Source: Paracoccaceae bacterium Fryx2
GTDB taxonomy: Bacteria > Pseudomonadota > Alphaproteobacteria > Rhodobacterales > Rhodobacteraceae
Assembly (NCBI GenBank): GCA_032334235.1
Contig: JAVSGI010000005.1
Span: 1,364,001 to 1,428,000 of the forward strand
Length of the DNA: 64,000 nt
Direction: 5' to 3'
Made by a program: the position numbers and the translations under genes. Below the pieces are notes generated by a model that did not search any database, was not told the origin of the DNA, and saw only the letters and a program-made list of their open reading frames with translations. This document shows positions 59,751 through 64,000 of this stretch, in pieces. The stretch's first letter is position 1, and every line of letters starts with the position of its first letter.

Positions 59751-62700
59751 ATGGCCGAATTCCGCAAGATCCTTATTGCCAACCGGGGCGAGATTGCCAT
59801 CCGCGTGATGCGCGCCGCCAACGAGATGGGCAAGAAGACCGTCGCGGTGTTCGCTGAAGAGGACAAGCTGTCGCTGCACCGCTTCAAGGCCGACGAGGCC
59901 TACCGGATCGGCGAGGGGCTGAGCCCGGTGGGGGCCTATCTCAGCATCCCGGAAATCATCCGGGTGGCGAAGCTTTCAGGCGCGGACGCGATCCATCCCG
60001 GCTATGGGCTCTTGTCGGAAAACCCTGATTTCGTAGAGGCTTGCGTGGCGGCGGGCATCGCCTTCATCGGGCCGAAGGCCGACACCATGCGGGCGTTGGG
60101 CGACAAGGCCTCGGCACGCCGGGTGGCGATGGAAGCCGGGGTGCCGGTGATTCCCGCGACCGAGGTGCTGGGCGACGACATGGACGAAGTGAAGCGCCAG
60201 GCCGCCGAAGTGGGCTATCCCTTGATGCTGAAGGCAAGCTGGGGAGGCGGCGGGCGCGGGATGCGGCCGATCAACGGGCCGGAGGAACTGGCCGACAAGG
60301 TGCGCGAGGGGCGGCGTGAGGCCGAGGCGGCTTTCGGCAACGGCGAGGGCTTCCTTGAAAAGATGATCCTGCGCGCCCGGCATGTCGAGGTGCAGATTCT
60401 GGGCGACAAGTACGGCAGCATCTATCACCTTTACGAGCGCGACTGCACCGTGCAGCGCCGCAACCAGAAGGTGGTCGAGCGCGCCCCCGCCCCTTACCTG
60501 ACCGACGCCCAGCGCGCCGAGGTCTGCGACCTTGGCCGCCGCATCTGCGCCCATGTCGGGTATGAATGCGCGGGCACCGTCGAGTTCCTGATGGATATGG
60601 ACAGCGACAAATTCTATTTCATCGAGGTCAACCCGCGGGTGCAGGTCGAACATACCGTCACCGAGGAGGTGACCGGCATCGACATCGTGCAGGCGCAGAT
60701 CCGCATTGCCGAAGGGGCGACGCTGGCCGAGGCAACGGGCGTGGCGCGGCAGGAAGACATTCATCTGTCGGGCCATGCCGTGCAGTGCCGGGTGACGACC
60801 GAAGACCCGCAGAACAACTTCATCCCTGACTACGGCCGCCTGACGGCCTATCGCAGCGCGACCGGCATGGGCATAAGGCTCGACGGCGGCACGGCCTACG
60901 CGGGCGGCGTGATCACCCGCTATTACGACAGCCTGCTGGTCAAGGTTACCGCCTGGGCGCAGACGCCGGAGAAGGCGATCGCGCGGATGGACCGGGCGCT
61001 GCGCGAGTTCCGCATTCGCGGCGTGTCGACCAACATCGCCTTTGTCGAGAACCTGCTGAAGCACCCGACCTTCCTGAACAACACCTACACCACCAAGTTC
61101 ATCGACACGACGCCGGAACTGATGGCGTTCAAGAAGCGGCGCGACCGGGCGACCAAGATCCTGACCTACATTGCCGACATCACGGTGAACGGCCACCCCG
61201 AGACTGCCGGGCGCACGCGGCCGGTGGCGGTGGTCAAGATCCCCCGCCCGCCCCTGCTGCAAGGCAAGCCCGCCCCCGGCACCCGCACCCTGCTGGAGGC
61301 GGAAGGCCCGCAGGCGGTGGCCGACTGGCTGGCGGCGCAGACCCGCGTGCTGATCACCGACACCACGATGCGCGACGGCCACCAGTCGCTGCTGGCAACC
61401 CGGATGCGGTCGATCGACATGATCCGGGCAACGCCCGCCTATGCGGCAAACCTCGGCGGGCTGTTCTCGGTCGAATGCTGGGGCGGCGCGACCTTCGATG
61501 TCGCCTACCGCTTCCTGCAGGAATGCCCGTGGCAGCGGCTGCGCGACATCCGCGAGCGGCTTCCCAACGTAATGACGCAGATGCTGCTGCGCGCCTCGAA
61601 CGGGGTGGGGTATACCAATTACCCTGACAACGTGGTGCAGGCCTTCGTGAAACAGGCGGCGGAGACCGGGGTCGACGTGTTCCGGGTGTTCGACAGCCTG
61701 AACTGGGTCGAGAACATGCGCGTCGCGATGGATGCGGTGATCGAGGCGAAGAAGGTCTGCGAAGGGTCGATCTGCTATACCGGCGACATTCTCGACCCGG
61801 ACCGCGCCAAGTATGACCTGAAATACTACGTCGCGATGGGGCAGGAGTTGAGGGCTGCGGGCGCGCATGTGCTGGGGCTGAAGGACATGGCGGGGCTCCT
61901 GAAACCCGCCGCCGCCCGCGTGCTGGTCAGGGCGCTGAAGGAGGAGGTCGGGCTGCCGATCCATTTCCACACCCACGACACCAGCGGCATTGCCGGGGCG
62001 ACGGTGCTGGCCGCCTGCGATGCCGGGGTGGATGCGGTCGATGCGGCGATGGACGCCTTTTCGGGCGGCACCTCGCAGCCCTGCCTCGGCTCCATCGTCG
62101 AGGCGCTGCGCCACACCGACCGCGATACCGGGCTGGATATTGCCGCGATCCGGCGGATGTCGAACTACTGGGAACAGGTGCGCGCGCAATATGCGGCGTT
62201 CGAGTCGGGCCTGCCCGCCCCCGCGTCGGAAGTCTGGCTGCATGAAATGCCCGGGGGCCAGTTCACCAACCTGAAGGCGCAGGCGCGGTCGCTGGGGCTG
62301 GAGGAGAGGTGGCACGAGGTGGCGCAGGCCTATGCCGATGCCAACCGGATGTTCGGCGACATCGTCAAGGTCACGCCCAGCTCCAAGGTGGTGGGCGACA
62401 TGGCGCTGATGATGGTGGCGCAGGGTCTGACCCGCGCGCAGGTCGAAGACCCGGCGGTGGACGTGGCCTTCCCCGAGTCGGTGGTGGACATGCTGCGCGG
62501 CAATCTGGGGCAACCGCATGGCGGCTGGCCCGCGGGCATCTCGGCCCGGGTGCTGAAGGGCGAGGCGCCCAACACCGCCCGGCCCGGCGCGCATCTGGCG
62601 GCGGTGGACCTGGAAGCCGCGCGGGCCAGGCTGGCGCAGGATCTGGCGGCGGTGTCGGACGAGGCCGAGGAGGAAACCGTCGACGACGAGGATCTGAACG

Positions 62701-63215
62701 GCTACCTGATGTATCCCAAGGTGTTCATGGACTACCGCGCCCGCCACCGCATCTATGGCCCGGTGCGCACCCTGCCGACGCGGACCTTCTTCTACGGCAT
62801 GGAACCGGGCGAGGAGATCACCGCCGAGATCGACCCCGGCAAGACGCTGGAGATCCGCCTTCAGACCGTGGGCGAGGCCGGCGACGACGGCGACGTGAAG
62901 GTGTTCTTCGAGCTGAACGGCCAGCCCCGGGTGATCCGGGTGCCGAACCGCGCGCTGAAGGCCAAGGCGGCGGTGAAGCCGAAGGCGGTCGAGGGCAACC
63001 CGGCGCATGTGGGCGCGCCGATGCCGGGCTCGATTGCCTCGGTCGCGGTGACGGTGGGGCAGAAGGTCCATGCGGGGGACCTGCTGTTGACCATCGAGGC
63101 GATGAAGATGGAAACCGGCCTGCACGCCGACCGCAGCGCCACCGTGAAGGCGCTGCATGTCAGCCCCGGCAGCCAGATCGACGCCAAGGATCTGCTGGTG
63201 GAACTGGAGGGCTAG
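59751..63215 (+). CDS. pyc: Pyruvate carboxylase
   Basis: 1154 residues from the ATG at 59751. Biotin carboxylase part (~1-455: KILIANRGEIAIRVMRAANE, EVNPRVQVEHTVTEE); carboxyltransferase part (~530-810: DTTMRDGHQSLLATRMR, HTHDTSG); and biotinyl domain at the end with the biotin lysine in EAMKMETG. It makes oxaloacetate from pyruvate, bicarbonate and ATP. Single-chain, full length. Divergent from uvrD over a 202-bp gap in which no further gene is seen. Confidence 0.96.
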   Translation: MAEFRKILIANRGEIAIRVMRAANEMGKKTVAVFAEEDKLSLHRFKADEAYRIGEGLSPVGAYLSIPEIIRVAKLSGADAIHPGYGLLSENPDFVEACVAAGIAFIGPKADTMRALGDKASARRVAMEAGVPVIPATEVLGDDMDEVKRQAAEVGYPLMLKASWGGGGRGMRPINGPEELADKVREGRREAEAAFGNGEGFLEKMILRARHVEVQILGDKYGSIYHLYERDCTVQRRNQKVVERAPAPYLTDAQRAEVCDLGRRICAHVGYECAGTVEFLMDMDSDKFYFIEVNPRVQVEHTVTEEVTGIDIVQAQIRIAEGATLAEATGVARQEDIHLSGHAVQCRVTTEDPQNNFIPDYGRLTAYRSATGMGIRLDGGTAYAGGVITRYYDSLLVKVTAWAQTPEKAIARMDRALREFRIRGVSTNIAFVENLLKHPTFLNNTYTTKFIDTTPELMAFKKRRDRATKILTYIADITVNGHPETAGRTRPVAVVKIPRPPLLQGKPAPGTRTLLEAEGPQAVADWLAAQTRVLITDTTMRDGHQSLLATRMRSIDMIRATPAYAANLGGLFSVECWGGATFDVAYRFLQECPWQRLRDIRERLPNVMTQMLLRASNGVGYTNYPDNVVQAFVKQAAETGVDVFRVFDSLNWVENMRVAMDAVIEAKKVCEGSICYTGDILDPDRAKYDLKYYVAMGQELRAAGAHVLGLKDMAGLLKPAAARVLVRALKEEVGLPIHFHTHDTSGIAGATVLAACDAGVDAVDAAMDAFSGGTSQPCLGSIVEALRHTDRDTGLDIAAIRRMSNYWEQVRAQYAAFESGLPAPASEVWLHEMPGGQFTNLKAQARSLGLEERWHEVAQAYADANRMFGDIVKVTPSSKVVGDMALMMVAQGLTRAQVEDPAVDVAFPESVVDMLRGNLGQPHGGWPAGISARVLKGEAPNTARPGAHLAAVDLEAARARLAQDLAAVSDEAEEETVDDEDLNGYLMYPKVFMDYRARHRIYGPVRTLPTRTFFYGMEPGEEITAEIDPGKTLEIRLQTVGEAGDDGDVKVFFELNGQPRVIRVPNRALKAKAAVKPKAVEGNPAHVGAPMPGSIASVAVTVGQKVHAGDLLLTIEAMKMETGLHADRSATVKALHVSPGSQIDAKDLLVELEG

Positions 63216-63297
63216 GGCTCGGTGCGCGGCAGGCGCCGGTCTTGCGGCAGGCGCCGGGGCGGGGGCTGTCTGCCCCCGCCCCGGACCCCACCCCCGA

Positions 63298-63323
63298 GGG
63301 TATTTGGGCCAATGAGAAACGGG
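63298..63323 (-). repeat. Dispersed intergenic repeat, copy 4
   Basis: Minus strand reads CGTTTCTCATTGGCCCAAAT..., in the 203-bp gap between pyc and tRNA-Gly. Related to copies 1-3. Confidence 0.5.
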
Positions 63324-63418
63324 GGCGCAGGCGGGGGGCGCGGGAATTCTTGCGGGCACCGCACTTTCCCCCTTGCAGCCGGGTCGGCGGTTTTATAGAT
63401 CAGCCGGACCCAAAGGAT

Positions 63419-63493
63419 GCGGGCGTAGCTCAGGGGTAGAGCATAACCTTGCCAAGGTTAGGGTCGAGGGTTCGAATCCCTTCGCCCGCTCCA
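63419..63493 (+). tRNA. tRNA-Gly (anticodon GCC)
   Basis: Acceptor stem GCGGGCG pairs with CGCCCGC; D-arm TAGCTCAGGGGTAGAGCA; anticodon loop TTGCCAA with GCC; T-arm GAGGGTTCGAATCCCTT; discriminator T and encoded CCA. Canonical cloverleaf. Confidence 0.97.
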
Positions 63494-63498
63494 ATATT

Positions 63499-63513
63499 CC
63501 GGCCTTTGGCCGG
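63499..63513 (+). terminator. Hairpin after tRNA-Gly
   Basis: CCGGCC-ttt-GGCCGG six bases after the tRNA, followed by AGGGTTT. Likely terminator or processing signal of the tRNA transcript. Confidence 0.55.
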
Positions 63514-63667
63514 AGGGTTTGCAAATGGTCGCCTCTGGCGGCCATTTTGCGTTTCGGGGCGGCTTGCCGGGCGCGGGCGGGCGGGTTAGAACATTGCGGG
63601 AACCTGAGTCAGGCGCTGGACTTGGCGCGGCGCAAGCGGTTGTATGCAGGTCAGGGGGGCGCGCGAC

Positions 63668-64000
63668 ATGCTGACATCCATCGAGTTGTGTGCCGGGGCC
63701 GGCGGTCAGGCGCTGGGGCTGGAAAAGGCCGGATTCGGCCATGAGGCGCTGGTCGAGATCGACCGGCACTGCTGCCAGACCCTGCGGCACAACCGCCCGC
63801 GCTGGAACGTGATCGAGGAGGACGTGCGGCTGTTCAAGGCCCGCGCGGCCGATTTCGCCGGGGTCGATCTGGTGGCGGGCGGCCTGCCCTGCCCGCCGTT
63901 CTCGGTGGCGGGCAAGCAGCTGGGCGAGCAGGACGAACGCAACCTGTTCAACGACGCGCTGGAAATCGTCGACGCGGTGCGCCCCAAGGCCGTGATGATC
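63668..64000 (+). CDS. C5-cytosine DNA methyltransferase, 3' end cut by window edge
   Basis: 111 codons from the ATG at 63668 to the window edge. Motif I IELCAGAGGQALGLEKAGF at the N-terminus and the catalytic motif IV GGLPCPPFSVAG with its Pro-Cys near residue 76. It would methylate cytosine at C5 in a specific site. It begins 175 bp downstream of tRNA-Gly, a common entry point for islands. A partner nuclease may lie beyond the edge. Confidence 0.9.
   Translation, partial: MLTSIELCAGAGGQALGLEKAGFGHEALVEIDRHCCQTLRHNRPRWNVIEEDVRLFKARAADFAGVDLVAGGLPCPPFSVAGKQLGEQDERNLFNDALEIVDAVRPKAVMI

Noticed and set aside
59976-63359. 1127-codon open frame antisense to pyruvate carboxylase
   Set aside because: Purely a GC-driven shadow; the plus strand encodes a full-length conserved enzyme.

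Overview
The window looks like an alphaproteobacterial chromosome, most likely of the Rhodobacteraceae. It is very GC-rich, genes overlap as ATGA or TGATG, and it has an mraZ-led division cluster with a long leader RNA. It also has a DUF1127 gene followed by four CCUCCUCCC-loop RNAs, an arrangement known from Rhodobacter sphaeroides. The species cannot be fixed from the sequence alone.

Region 1 (1-12.2 kb) is the early half of a Mu-like transposable prophage, read leftward. A divergent LexA/CI-type repressor (11493-12146, +) faces an operator-rich gap. The early operon then runs from a small regulator through an HU-like protein, a 40-residue membrane peptide, a ParB-like protein, MuA transposase, MuB ATPase, DUF3164, GemA, an MT-A70 methyltransferase and a Mor-like activator. 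A terminator and short gap follow, then the lysis genes. Late genes lie beyond the left edge.

Region 2 (12.2-27.3 kb) is a mosaic of phage cargo and insertions. One IS21-family element (12427-15004, 8-bp target duplication) splits a small lipoprotein gene. Next come a Dam-like methyltransferase and a single-chain MmeI-like restriction-modification enzyme. A second, different IS21 element (20566-23152, 5-bp duplication) splits a DUF5131 gene. Beyond it lie a truncated tail fibre, a truncated second copy of the Dam-like gene, and rearranged copies of early genes of a related Mu-like phage (to about 27.26 kb).

Region 3 (27.4-46.9 kb) is host chromosome: an RND efflux pump with its adaptor, arsR and arsH, rsgA, a hydrolase lacking its nucleophile serine, and the division/cell-wall cluster mraZ-rsmH-ftsL-ftsI-murE-murF-mraY-SDR-murD on the minus strand. 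The cluster is headed by a four-repeat MraZ box and a leader with an internal terminator, matching the sRNA UpsM. ftsW, murG and murC do not follow murD here.

Region 4 (46.9-64 kb) holds mrp, the DUF1127/CcsR stress-RNA locus, a BenE-type permease, a GntR regulator next to an amino-acid ABC transporter (no ATPase gene) and a cysteine-desulfurase-like enzyme. It also holds a large secreted-type protein (glycosidase-like, RTX, helical repeats, CFI-box), a UvrD helicase with an AT-rich in-frame insertion, pyruvate carboxylase, tRNA-Gly(GCC) and the start of a C5 DNA methyltransferase cut by the right edge.
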